Shown here: piece after piece, positions 56,252 through 64,000 of the stretch
How the letters are laid out: every line of letters begins with the position of its first letter
How positions within the stretch are numbered: the stretch's first letter is position 1
Source of the DNA: Streptomyces sp. CHD11
GTDB taxonomy: Bacteria > Actinomycetota > Actinomycetes > Streptomycetales > Streptomycetaceae
DNA length: 64,000 bases
Assembly: GCF_018638295.1 (NCBI RefSeq)
Contig: NZ_JABTTS010000009.1
Span: forward strand, 96,623-160,622
Direction: 5' to 3'
Translations under genes and position numbers: made by a program
Notes under the pieces: model-generated
What the model was told of the DNA's origin: nothing
The model's database searches: none
The model's input: the letters and a program-made list of their open reading frames with translations, nothing else

Positions 56252-58624
56252 TCAGTCCCCGTCCGACGACTCGGAGCTCTCGGCACCCCGGGAGCCGGGT
56301 GAGCCCGGTGTGCCCGACGGGCCCTGGGCGGACTTCTTCAGAAAGCCCATGTCCTCGAAGACCGGGGTACGGAAGCCGAAGGCCCCGGCGTTGGCCAGGT
56401 TCTCGCTGGCCGCGACGAGCTGGGGGCGCTGGAACAGCGGGATCGAACCGGCCGCCGCCCAGATGCGGGAGTCGGCCTTGCGGATCAGCGCCCGGCGCTC
56501 CTTGTCGTCCAGCGTGCCGATGGCCTGGTCGAAGAGCTGGTCGACCTGGTCGGTGCCGACCCGGGTCCAGTTCTGTTCCACGTTCAGGGAGCCGTCGGCC
56601 GCCGGGACCGGCTTGGAGTAGACGGGGCGGGCGTCGGTGGCGGGGAAGGCGGTCGCGGGCCACGAGTACAGGGCGAGGTCGTAGGCGCCCGAGGCGATGT
56701 GGTCCTTGAAGTAGCTGTCGCTGTCGACCTTGGAGATGTCGGTACGGATGCCGATCTTCTCCAGCATCTTCGAGATGCGGCCGGCCACGGTGGCCGACGT
56801 GTCCGAGCCGGGCCCCGACGGCAGGACGAAGCGGAGGGTGAGCGCCTTGCCGTCCTTGGCGACGGGCGCGTTCTCGGCGCGGGCCGGGGCGGCGGTGCCC
56901 TTGGGGGCGTAGGCGCCGGGGGCGCCGCCCTGGTTCAGCTGCCTGGTCCCCGTGCCGGAGTCCTGCGGGGCCTTGTCGTCACCGCCGGAGCCGCTCCCTG
57001 TGTCGCCCTTGTCACTGTTGTCCGTCTTCTCGTCCGTCTCCTCGTCCGTCTCCTCGTCCTGCTTCTCGTCCTGCTTCTCGTCCTGGGCGTCCTTCTCGTT
57101 GTCCTCGCCGACGATGTACGTGCCGTCGTCGCCGCCCTCGCTGTCCCCGTCGCCCTCGCTGTCCCCGTCGTCCCCCGACTCGCTGCCGGAGCTGCCCTCC
57201 TCCTCCGACTCCGAGCCGGCCGCCTCCTCCTCGTCCTCGTCGTCGTCCTTCTTCTTCTCCTCCACCGGCCCTCCCCGCACCCAGCCGGCGTCCGCGAGCA
57301 GCGCCCGCGCCTCCTTGGCGTCCTGTTCGCCCAGGGCGCCGCTGCCGTCGGCGTAGGCGGCCTGGCCGGCCAGCGCGAGATGGCTGCCGACGGGCTCGGT
57401 GGGCAGGCCCAGGGGCTCCAGGACGGCCTCGGCGATGTCCGCCCGGTCCAGGGCGCGGGCCACGGCGCGGCGGACCCGCTCGTCGGCGAGGGGGCCCTCG
57501 GCGCCGTTGAGAGCGAGCTGCGTGTAGGCGGGCTCCAGGGACTTGCGGACCTCGTAGCCGCCGAGGGCCTTCTGCTGGCGGGCGTACTTGGCGGCCTTCT
57601 TGCGGAGCTTCTTGCGGGCGGTGATCTCCTCGTCGGCGGCGTCCTCGTCGGAGCCGTTGGCGACCGCCCAGGAGCGCAGCGCGTCGGCGGCGGAGCGGTC
57701 CGCGCCGGGGCCGGCGAGGGGGGCGCTCCCGCTCTTCGCCGGCGGGAGCGCGGCGGCGGTGATCCGGCCGGCCTCGCCGGGGCCGATCTCGGCCAGATCG
57801 ATGGTGCCGTCGCTGAGCGCGGAGATCCGCTTGTCGTGGGCGACGGAGCGCAGCACGATTTTCGAGAGCTTCGCCGCGTCGCCCCACCAGCGCTCGTCGC
57901 GGGTGAGGGTGACCTCGTCCTCGCCGGTGTCGACCTTCTCCAGGGTGAAGGGTCCCGCGGTGACCTTCAGCTTCTTGCGCGCCCCGTCGTTGAAGGAGTC
58001 GGGGGTGCCCGTCACCTCCTTGGGGTACAGCGGGGTGAACAGCGACTTCCAGTCGGCGTAGGGGCGGCTGAAGGTGACTTTGACCTCGAGGTCGTTCCTG
58101 CCCCGTTCGATCTTGCCGATGCGGTCGTAGCCGGCGTTGCGGGCGGTCCAGTAGGCGGTGTCCTTGCCGGAGAGTGCGCGCCACTGGGCGGCGAAGTCGG
58201 CGGCGCCGATCTCGCGGCCGTCGCTCCAGACGGCCTGCTGGTTGAGCTTGTAGAGGACCACCTGTTTGGGCTCGGTGTCGACGACCTCGGCGGACTCCAG
58301 GTAGTCCGGGTTGCGCACCGCCCGGCCCTGGCCGTCCATCCGGTACAGGGAGGGCAGGACGGCCTGGGCGATCCGGGAGGTGGTGGTGTCGGCGTCCGCC
58401 TGGAAGGTGTTCAGGGTCTCCGGGACGCTGTCCACGGCCCAGCGCAGGGTGCCCCCGTCGGCGACCTTCGCGCGGTCGGCGGCCGCGATGTCCGCCGGGG
58501 CCAGCGGCTTGCCCGCCGGGTCGTCGGAACCGCATCCGGCCAGCGCGGGCACCGCGAGCATTCCGGCGGTGAGGAGGGCGACCGAGCGCAGAGCCGCGCG
58601 CGGTCCGACGCCGTCGTGGGACAT
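56252..58624 (-). CDS. Orphan SBP family 5 lipoprotein with acidic insert
   Basis: A 790-aa peptide-binding lipoprotein, over 200 residues longer than usual. ATG 58624 begins a signal with lipobox ALAGC near residue 31 (ribosome-binding site GGAGG). Family elements flank both sides (RIAQAVLPSLYRMDG; REIGAADFAAQWRAL; VRRAVARALDRADIAEAVL; ASGAYDLALYSWPAT). Between about residues 452 and 560 is an insert with long Asp/Glu/Ser/Lys runs (EEKKKDDDEDEEEAAGS; DEKQDEKQDEETDEE). It could be an extracellular spacer or cation-binding segment. No permease or ATPase gene adjoins, so it works with another importer or as a sensor. Confidence 0.88.
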   Translation of the reverse strand: MSHDGVGPRAALRSVALLTAGMLAVPALAGCGSDDPAGKPLAPADIAAADRAKVADGGTLRWAVDSVPETLNTFQADADTTTSRIAQAVLPSLYRMDGQGRAVRNPDYLESAEVVDTEPKQVVLYKLNQQAVWSDGREIGAADFAAQWRALSGKDTAYWTARNAGYDRIGKIERGRNDLEVKVTFSRPYADWKSLFTPLYPKEVTGTPDSFNDGARKKLKVTAGPFTLEKVDTGEDEVTLTRDERWWGDAAKLSKIVLRSVAHDKRISALSDGTIDLAEIGPGEAGRITAAALPPAKSGSAPLAGPGADRSAADALRSWAVANGSDEDAADEEITARKKLRKKAAKYARQQKALGGYEVRKSLEPAYTQLALNGAEGPLADERVRRAVARALDRADIAEAVLEPLGLPTEPVGSHLALAGQAAYADGSGALGEQDAKEARALLADAGWVRGGPVEEKKKDDDEDEEEAAGSESEEEGSSGSESGDDGDSEGDGDSEGGDDGTYIVGEDNEKDAQDEKQDEKQDEETDEETDEKTDNSDKGDTGSGSGGDDKAPQDSGTGTRQLNQGGAPGAYAPKGTAAPARAENAPVAKDGKALTLRFVLPSGPGSDTSATVAGRISKMLEKIGIRTDISKVDSDSYFKDHIASGAYDLALYSWPATAFPATDARPVYSKPVPAADGSLNVEQNWTRVGTDQVDQLFDQAIGTLDDKERRALIRKADSRIWAAAGSIPLFQRPQLVAASENLANAGAFGFRTPVFEDMGFLKKSAQGPSGTPGSPGSRGAESSESSDGD

Positions 58625-58913
58625 CTCTGGGTACCTCCGGGAAGCCGCGGGCGTTACGATCACTTTTGGTGGTATTTGGATCTCATCCGATGTATGCGGC
58701 CCACTGAAGAGGAAAGGGTTCGGCAACTCAGGGCGACACGGCGGCCACGGGCGTCAACCCCACCCGTGCGGCGCAACGCACCGTCCGGTGCACCCATACG
58801 CCTCAGCCAATCGATGCACATCCCTTCACAGCACAAGGTGTGACGCGCAACACTCGCAGGCGCATGAACGTTGCCGCCTTGGCCCAGAAGGACCGTGGAA
58901 GTGAGGGCAAGTC
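58625..58913. other. Divergent promoter spacer, 289 bp
   Basis: Between the orphan lipoprotein (minus) and the 97-aa gene (plus). On the minus side a CATACA/TACATC stretch near 58693 could be a -10. On the plus side nothing clear is seen. No gene found. Confidence 0.4.
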
Positions 58914-59207
58914 ATGTCCGTGCACGACGAACTGACATCCGTCCAGCGCTGTCTCGACGACCTGATCCGGTCGGTGGGGCGGCTGGAGAAGACGATGGGC
59001 GCCGGCGGCCTGGAGATGCGCCGCGTCCGGTCCGACACCAATCACCTGCGCGAGAGCGTCGCGCTGCTGCGGGAGACGGCGGCCACCACCGCGGCTCCCA
59101 GGAAGCGGCCCGACCTCGTGACCATCTCCGACACGCCCTACGACCCCTCGCTGTGGGTGGACACGGACGACGAGGGACTCGGCGCCCGCGGCCGTCGCGC
59201 CCCCTGA
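58914..59207 (+). CDS. Conserved 97-aa coil-like protein
   Basis: A small soluble protein. Residues 5-65 form helices with heptad-like spacing (ELTSVQRCLDDLIRSVGRLEKTM; MRRVRSDTNHLRESVALLRE, in parts), so it probably dimerises or binds a partner; the rest is extended (LVTISDTPYDPSLWVDTDDEG). I recall it as widespread in streptomycetes without known function. ATG 58914 follows GTGAGGG. It is 45 bp before the succinate dehydrogenase genes and may share their transcript. Confidence 0.7.
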   Translation: MSVHDELTSVQRCLDDLIRSVGRLEKTMGAGGLEMRRVRSDTNHLRESVALLRETAATTAAPRKRPDLVTISDTPYDPSLWVDTDDEGLGARGRRAP

Positions 59208-59252
59208 CCCCTGCCGATCGCGGCGCCCCCTGACCCCTACCGGAGTGGACAA

Positions 59253-60089
59253 GTGGCCACTGGCACGGAACCTCCTGCCACCGAACCCCATCCCCGACGC
59301 GGGGGCGTGAGAACCGGCACCCGCGCCGCGATCGACGCCCCGCATCTGCGGACCGACCGCTGGTGGCTGGCCCCGGCCGCCCCCGCGGCCGGGCTGCTCG
59401 CCTTCATCGTGTACTCGACCTGGCGGGCCCTCGCCAACGCCAACTACTACGCGGCACCGTATGTCTCGCCGTTCTACTCGCCGTGTCTGGCGGAGAACTG
59501 CGAGCCGATGAAGGCCGGGCCCAACTGGGAGCTGTTCGGCAGCTGGTGGGGCCTCTCACCGGCGATCATCATCCTGATCTTCCCCCTCGGCTTCCGGCTG
59601 ACCTGCTACTACTACCGCAAGGCCTACTACCGGGGCTTCTGGGCGTCCCCGCCGGCCTGCGCGGTCGCCGAACCGCACGCCACGTACACCGGGGAGACCC
59701 GCTTCCCGCTGATCCTGCAGAACATCCACCGGTACTTCTTCTACGCGGCGCTGCTGGTCGCCTGCATCCTGACCTACGACACCGTGCTCGCCTTCCGCGA
59801 CGAGGACTACCGGTGGGGCCACATGGGGCTCGGCACCCTGGTCTTCCTGGTCAACATCGCGCTGATCTGGGCGTACACGATCTCCTGCCACTCCTGCCGG
59901 CACATCGTCGGCGGGAAGCTGAAGCACTTCTCCCGGCATCCGGTGCGCTACCGGATGTGGCAGTGGGTGGGCCGGCTCAACGCCCGGCACATGCAGCTCG
60001 CCTGGGCGTCGCTGCTGAGCGTGGCACTCGCCGACCTCTACGTGTACCTCGTCGCGACCGGTGTCTTCGACGATCCGCGCTTCTTCTAG
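59253..60089 (+). CDS. Succinate dehydrogenase membrane b subunit (SdhC-like)
   Basis: A 278-aa integral membrane protein with five helices at about 40-60, 98-116, 152-175, 185-208 and 250-270, the actinobacterial Sdh1 type b-cytochrome. Histidines suited to haem ligation are visible in NIHRYFF, GHMGLG, SCHSCRHIVGG and NARHMQLAW. It anchors SdhA/SdhB and passes electrons to menaquinone. The N-terminal 35 residues are Pro/Arg-rich and cytoplasmic. GTG 59253 begins ATGTEPP; the downstream gap to sdhA is 17 bp, giving a three-gene operon. Confidence 0.88.
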   Translation: MATGTEPPATEPHPRRGGVRTGTRAAIDAPHLRTDRWWLAPAAPAAGLLAFIVYSTWRALANANYYAAPYVSPFYSPCLAENCEPMKAGPNWELFGSWWGLSPAIIILIFPLGFRLTCYYYRKAYYRGFWASPPACAVAEPHATYTGETRFPLILQNIHRYFFYAALLVACILTYDTVLAFRDEDYRWGHMGLGTLVFLVNIALIWAYTISCHSCRHIVGGKLKHFSRHPVRYRMWQWVGRLNARHMQLAWASLLSVALADLYVYLVATGVFDDPRFF

Positions 60090-60106
60090 CTGGGGGCTTT
60101 GAACTG

Positions 60107-62038
60107 ATGTCCGTGGTCGACCGACAGGAGTGGGACGTCGTCGTGGTCGGGGCCGGCGGCGCCGGACTGCGCGCCGCCATCGAGGCCCGCGAGCGGGGCG
60201 CCCGTACGGCCGTGATCTGCAAGTCGCTGTTCGGCAAGGCGCACACCGTGATGGCCGAGGGCGGCATCGCCGCGGCGATGGGCAACGTCAACTCCGGCGA
60301 CAACTGGCAGACGCACTTCCGCGACACCCTGCGCGGCGGGAAGTTCCTCAACCAGTGGCGGATGGCCGAGCTGCACGCCCAGGAGGCGCCGCAGCGGGTG
60401 TGGGAGCTGGAGACCTGGGGGGCGCTGTTCGACCGGACGAAGGACGGCCGGATCTCGCAGCGCAACTTCGGCGGTCACGAGTACCCGCGCCTGGCGCATG
60501 TCGGCGACCGTACCGGGCTCGAGCTGATCCGCACCCTCCAGCAGAAGATCGTCGCGCTCCAGCAGGAGGACTTCCGGGAGACCGGGGACTACGAGTCCCG
60601 GCTGAAGGTCTTCCAGGAGTGCACGGTCACACGCGTGCTGAAGGACGGGGAGAAGGTCTCCGGTGTCTTCGGCTACGAGCGGGAGTCCGGGCGCTTCTTC
60701 GTGCTGGAGGCGCCCGCCGTGGTGATCGCGACCGGCGGGATCGGCAAGTCGTTCAAGGTGACCTCGAACTCGTGGGAGTACACCGGCGACGGGCACGCGC
60801 TGGCGCTGCTGGCCGGGGCCCCGCTGCTGAACATGGAGTTCGTGCAGTTCCACCCGACCGGGATGGTCTGGCCGCCCTCGGTGAAGGGCATCCTCGTCAC
60901 CGAGTCGGTGCGCGGGGACGGCGGGGTGCTGCGCAACTCCGAGGGCAGGCGGTTCATGTTCGACTACGTCCCGGACGTCTTCAAGGAGAAGTACGCCGAG
61001 TCCGAGGAGGAGGGCGACCGCTGGTACGAGGACCCGGACCGCAACCGGCGCCCGCCCGAACTGCTCCCCCGCGACGAGGTGGCCCGTGCGATCAACGCCG
61101 AGGTGAAGGCCGGCCGCGGCTCCCCGCACGGCGGGGTCTTCCTGGACGTCTCCACCCGGATGCCGGCCGAGGTGATCAAACGGCGGCTGCCGTCGATGTA
61201 CCACCAGTTCAAGGAACTGGCGGACGTGGACATCACGGCGGAGGCGATGGAGGTCGGGCCGACCTGTCACTACGTGATGGGCGGCATCGCCGTCGACTCC
61301 GACTCGGCGGCCGCGCGCGGCGTGCCGGGTCTGTTCGCGGCCGGTGAGGTGGCCGGCGGCATGCACGGCTCCAACCGGCTCGGCGGCAACTCCCTGTCCG
61401 ACCTCCTGGTGTTCGGGCGCCGGGCGGGGTGGCACGCGGCCGAGTACGCGGGCGCGGCGGGGGCCGGGCGGCCTCGCGTGGACGACGGAGAGGTCGACAC
61501 GGCCGCCGCGGAGGCGCTGCGCCCGTTCTCCGCGGAGGGCGTGGCACCGGCCGGCGGGCCGCCGGAGAACCCGTACAGCGTGCACCAGGAACTGCAGCAG
61601 ACGATGAACGACCTGGTCGGCATCATCCGCCGCGCACCCGAGATGGAACAGGCCCTGGTCGGACTCGCCGAACTGCGGCTACGGGCCCAGCGTGCCGGTG
61701 TCGAGGGGCACCGGCAGTTCAACCCGGGCTGGCACCTGGCGCTGGACCTCAGGAACATGCTGCTGGTCAGCGAGTGCGTGGCCCGGTCGGCGCTGGAACG
61801 CACCGAGTCGCGCGGCGGGCACACCCGTGAGGACCACTCCGGGATGGACCGGTCCTGGCGCAACGTGAACCTGATGTGCGCGCTCGCCGACCCCGGCGGA
61901 GACACGACCGGCGACGCGGCCCGCGGCCGGATCGCCCTCACCCGCGAGACCACCGACCCCATCCGCCCCGACCTGCTCGCCCTCTTCGAGAAGGAGGAGC
62001 TGGTCAAGTACCTCGCCGAAGAGGAGCTCTACGAGTGA
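60107..62038 (+). CDS. sdhA: Succinate dehydrogenase/fumarate reductase flavoprotein
   Basis: A 643-aa FAD subunit. The dinucleotide motif VVVGAGGAGLRAAIEA (about 11-26), the FAD-attachment histidine in KAHTVMAEGGIAAA (about 45-58), the substrate loop FHPTGM and the catalytic Arg region SLRGDGGVLRNSEGRRF-like (ESVRGDGGVLRNSEG) are present, with LGGNSLSDLLVFGRRAG near the C-terminal third. It oxidises succinate to fumarate. ATG 60107 is used. The stop is shared with the sdhB start (GTGA). This belongs to the non-classical Sdh1-type enzyme common in actinobacteria. Confidence 0.95.
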   Translation: MSVVDRQEWDVVVVGAGGAGLRAAIEARERGARTAVICKSLFGKAHTVMAEGGIAAAMGNVNSGDNWQTHFRDTLRGGKFLNQWRMAELHAQEAPQRVWELETWGALFDRTKDGRISQRNFGGHEYPRLAHVGDRTGLELIRTLQQKIVALQQEDFRETGDYESRLKVFQECTVTRVLKDGEKVSGVFGYERESGRFFVLEAPAVVIATGGIGKSFKVTSNSWEYTGDGHALALLAGAPLLNMEFVQFHPTGMVWPPSVKGILVTESVRGDGGVLRNSEGRRFMFDYVPDVFKEKYAESEEEGDRWYEDPDRNRRPPELLPRDEVARAINAEVKAGRGSPHGGVFLDVSTRMPAEVIKRRLPSMYHQFKELADVDITAEAMEVGPTCHYVMGGIAVDSDSAAARGVPGLFAAGEVAGGMHGSNRLGGNSLSDLLVFGRRAGWHAAEYAGAAGAGRPRVDDGEVDTAAAEALRPFSAEGVAPAGGPPENPYSVHQELQQTMNDLVGIIRRAPEMEQALVGLAELRLRAQRAGVEGHRQFNPGWHLALDLRNMLLVSECVARSALERTESRGGHTREDHSGMDRSWRNVNLMCALADPGGDTTGDAARGRIALTRETTDPIRPDLLALFEKEELVKYLAEEELYE

Positions 62039-62802
62039 GCAGTTACGAGGCCCGCTTCAAGGTGTGGCGGGGGGACGTCGAGGGCGGCGGCCTGGAGGAC
62101 TTCGAGGTCGAGGTGAACGACGGCGAGGTGGTGCTCGACATCATCCACCGCCTCCAGGCCACCCAGGCCCCCGATCTCGCCGTGCGCTGGAACTGCAAGG
62201 CGGGCAAGTGCGGTTCGTGCTCGGCGGAGATCAACGGGCGTCCGCGGCTGCTGTGCATGACCCGCATGTCGGTCTTCGAGCCGGACGAGACGATCACCGT
62301 GACACCGCTGCGGGCCTTCCCGGTCATCCGCGACCTGGTGACGGACGTGGGCTTCAACTACACCAAGGCCCGCCAGGTCCCGGCCTTCGTGCCACCGGAG
62401 GGGGTGGCAGCGGGCGAGTACCGGATGACGCAGGAGGACGTGGACCGCCCGCAGGAGTTCCGCAAGTGCATCGAGTGCTTCCTGTGCCAGGACGTCTGTC
62501 ATGTGGTCCGCGACCACGAGGAGAACAAACCGGCGTTCGCCGGGCCGCGCTTCCTGATGCGGGTCGCGGAGCTGGACATGCACCCGCTGGACGCGGCCGG
62601 GGAGTCCGGCCTGGACCGCAGCCGCACGGCCCAGGACGAACACGGCCTCGGCTACTGCAACATCACCAAGTGCTGTACGGAGGTCTGCCCCGAGGGGATC
62701 AAGATCACGGACAACGCGCTGATCCCGCTGAAGGAGCGGGCGGTGGACCGGAAGTACGACCCGCTGGTGTGGCTGGGCTCGAAGATCAGGAGGCGGTCCT
62801 AG
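62035..62802 (+). CDS. sdhB: Succinate dehydrogenase iron-sulfur subunit
   Basis: A 255-aa iron-sulfur subunit. The 2Fe-2S ligands are CKAGKCGSC plus LLC (about 57-77); the 4Fe-4S/3Fe-4S ligands are CIECFLCQDVC (about 144-154) and CNITKCCTEVCPEGI near 208-222. It relays electrons from FAD to the membrane subunit. GTG 62035 overlaps the sdhA stop. The stop TAG shares CTAG with the convergent GH18-like gene, so transcripts must run into each other. Confidence 0.95.
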   Translation: MSSYEARFKVWRGDVEGGGLEDFEVEVNDGEVVLDIIHRLQATQAPDLAVRWNCKAGKCGSCSAEINGRPRLLCMTRMSVFEPDETITVTPLRAFPVIRDLVTDVGFNYTKARQVPAFVPPEGVAAGEYRMTQEDVDRPQEFRKCIECFLCQDVCHVVRDHEENKPAFAGPRFLMRVAELDMHPLDAAGESGLDRSRTAQDEHGLGYCNITKCCTEVCPEGIKITDNALIPLKERAVDRKYDPLVWLGSKIRRRS

Positions 62803-64000
62803 GTCCTGTCCTGGCGGACCCAGCCCTCCCGGTACTCGTCCCAGTTCGTCTCCGTCGCCGCGAAGTCGATGTACGGGGCCACACCGAAGAGTTCGCGGTC
62901 GGCATCCGTGCGGGAGAGGCCTAGGCGGACCCCGCGGACGGCGGCGGCGACGGTCTCGGCGTGGCCCCAGTGGCTGGGGTTGCTCTCGTAGTAGAAGGGC
63001 AGGCCCATCAGCAGGTGGGTGGTGGGCGGGGTGACCTCCAGGGCGAGCGAGGTCTGCTGGGCCACGTAGCCGCCGTAGGTGCTCTCCAGCGGCCGTGCGG
63101 TGTCGTACGACATCACGGCGATCTGGTCGACGCGCCGGGCGACCTGGCCGAAGAACTCCTGGGACCACCACTTGGGGTTCTCGGCGAAGAGACCGGCGAC
63201 GGTGTGGAGCCCCGGGAGCGGGTCGATCTGGTGCGCGGCCACGGACAGTTGAGCGTTCTCGGCCCGGGTGACGGCGCGCAGGTCGTCCAGGAGGGTGAGG
63301 TAGTCCGGGTCGTCGGAGTGCAGGGGTTCCAGATCGAGATGGACGCCGTCGTAGCCGGTGTCCAGGACCTGTCCTGCGCTGCGGACGACTTCCGCGCGGG
63401 TGGCGGCGCGGTCCAGGTGCAGTCCCTCGGGGCCCCCGTTGGCTAGGACGTCCCCGAGGAAGGCCTGGACCCGGACGCCCGGCAGCTCCCGGTGCACCGC
63501 GTCTATCAGCCAACGGGCACGCGGATACCTGGACTTCGGCAGGGTGCCGTCGTGCTCCAGCGGCCCGGAGTGGACGTAGAGGTCGCGGATCCCGGTGTCC
63601 TGGAGGCGGCGGGCCAGCGCGGTGACGTCGGCGTCCTTCTTCCGCCCGTCGACCCAGGCGTGCCCGAGCCACATGGCGTCCCGGTCACGGCTGTACGTAC
63701 CGTCCGCCGGATCGCCCATGTAGTTGACCCGCAGAGCGGTCTCGATGGCGAGGAGCGGCACGATCAGCAGCAGGGCGAGCGCGAGGGCGGTACGTCTGAC
63801 CCGGCGGACCCAGGGTCTGCGGCGCCTGCCCGCCCGCCCTCCGGGGGCGGCCGGGGCCGGCGCTCCGCCGGCCAGATCCCCCGGGGGTGCCCCGTCACCG
63901 GCCTTCCCCGCCCCGGCAGGCCCTGATGGGGTTGCTCCGGCCGCCCCGGCCAGGGAGGTCTCCGCCGCCGGTGCGGCTGGGCCACCCGCGCCGTCCGGGG
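62799..64000 (-). CDS. Membrane-anchored GH18-like protein (5' end outside window)
   Basis: The minus-strand frame stays open from the stop at 62799 to the window edge and contains no start codon in the last 240 bp, so the N-terminus is missing. The upstream end encodes a cytoplasmic Ala/Pro/Gly segment (GAPPGDLAGGAPAPAAPGG), a basic cluster (RRRRPWVRRVRR) and a membrane helix (TALALALLLIVPLLA). The exterior part is a TIM-barrel-like domain: DGVHLDLEP near 63330-63350 corresponds to GH18 DGxDxDxE with the catalytic Glu kept, and IAVMSYDT and LLMGLPFYYE match other GH18 strands. A glycan hydrolase or lectin-like role is inferred. Confidence 0.75.
   Translation of the reverse strand, partial: PDGAGGPAAPAAETSLAGAAGATPSGPAGAGKAGDGAPPGDLAGGAPAPAAPGGRAGRRRRPWVRRVRRTALALALLLIVPLLAIETALRVNYMGDPADGTYSRDRDAMWLGHAWVDGRKKDADVTALARRLQDTGIRDLYVHSGPLEHDGTLPKSRYPRARWLIDAVHRELPGVRVQAFLGDVLANGGPEGLHLDRAATRAEVVRSAGQVLDTGYDGVHLDLEPLHSDDPDYLTLLDDLRAVTRAENAQLSVAAHQIDPLPGLHTVAGLFAENPKWWSQEFFGQVARRVDQIAVMSYDTARPLESTYGGYVAQQTSLALEVTPPTTHLLMGLPFYYESNPSHWGHAETVAAAVRGVRLGLSRTDADRELFGVAPYIDFAATETNWDEYREGWVRQDRT

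Noticed and set aside
1..64000. Prophage, insertion sequence, CRISPR array, rRNA or tRNA
   Set aside because: Both strands were read for transposase and integrase motifs, regularly spaced repeats and RNA landmarks; none was found.

Overview
The window is high-GC, codon-biased actinobacterial chromosome and almost certainly comes from a Streptomyces. The evidence is a complete bldKA-bldKE peptide-transport operon in its S. coelicolor order, a WhiJ/Scr1-type regulator neighbourhood (RsbW-like ATPase, DUF5753, DUF397), the mycothiol gene mshB, a Sec-independent tatB, a 7Fe ferredoxin, and many leaderless -10/start-codon pairs. Most of it is vertically inherited core chromosome; gene order from corA to mshB also resembles the M. 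tuberculosis corA-mrp-tatB-htrA-rseA-sigE-dapE-mshB region.

Left part (1-12.4 kb). After the Ala/Lys/Arg-rich 3' end of an unidentified gene come an alpha/beta hydrolase, a NYN-domain protein, a 51-aa peptide behind a perfect sigma-R-type promoter, a MarC membrane protein, a PHP phosphoesterase, two conserved proteins (DUF6758 and SUFU families), and a divalent-cation group: corA, a lipoprotein, a soluble MgtE-N/CBS protein, a DUF1003 membrane protein and the Fe-S carrier ATPase mrp.

Envelope-stress block (12.4-18.4 kb). tatB, an HtrA protease, a ZAS-type membrane anti-sigma factor and its ECF sigma factor lie on the minus strand, with a divergent O-methyltransferase that appears to start at ATT.

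Metabolic block (18.4-33.5 kb). It holds DUF3117, an enoyl-CoA hydratase, tag, a DivIVA-like protein, folP2 (a DHPS paralogue without the catalytic STRP motif), a LOG-family protein, dapE, a wall-lytic-like membrane protein, dapC, fdxA, a GNAT acetyltransferase, a SirB1-like protein, a VanW-like peptidoglycan-binding protein, DUF6113 and mshB. dapE and dapC serve lysine/diaminopimelate synthesis.

Accessory patch (33.5-38.8 kb). This is the one clearly scarred region: back-to-back remnants of a HEPN-domain protein and of a TPR regulator, a helix-turn-helix/zinc-ribbon protein, an RsbW-like kinase, a regulator that has lost its HTH, a DUF397 protein with an internal duplication, an amidase, a WD40 fragment and a 64-aa membrane peptide.

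Peptide uptake block (38.9-58.9 kb). An S9 peptidase, a secreted 160-aa protein, two back-to-back five-gene oligopeptide ABC operons (a Dpp-like operon and bldK), an AT-rich regulatory region, typA, and an orphan substrate-binding lipoprotein with a long acidic insert. Extracellular peptide import (BldK is required for aerial mycelium formation in S. coelicolor) and intracellular peptide cleavage are thus encoded side by side.

Right end (58.9-64 kb). A small coil-like protein, the actinobacterial succinate dehydrogenase operon (membrane b subunit, SdhA, SdhB), and a membrane-anchored GH18-like protein that runs off the window edge. I found no tRNA, rRNA, CRISPR array, insertion sequence, prophage or attachment site. 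No obviously new multigene defence or biosynthetic system is visible; the best leads are the HEPN scar, the noncanonical start, the sigma-R promoter and the regulatory palindromes.
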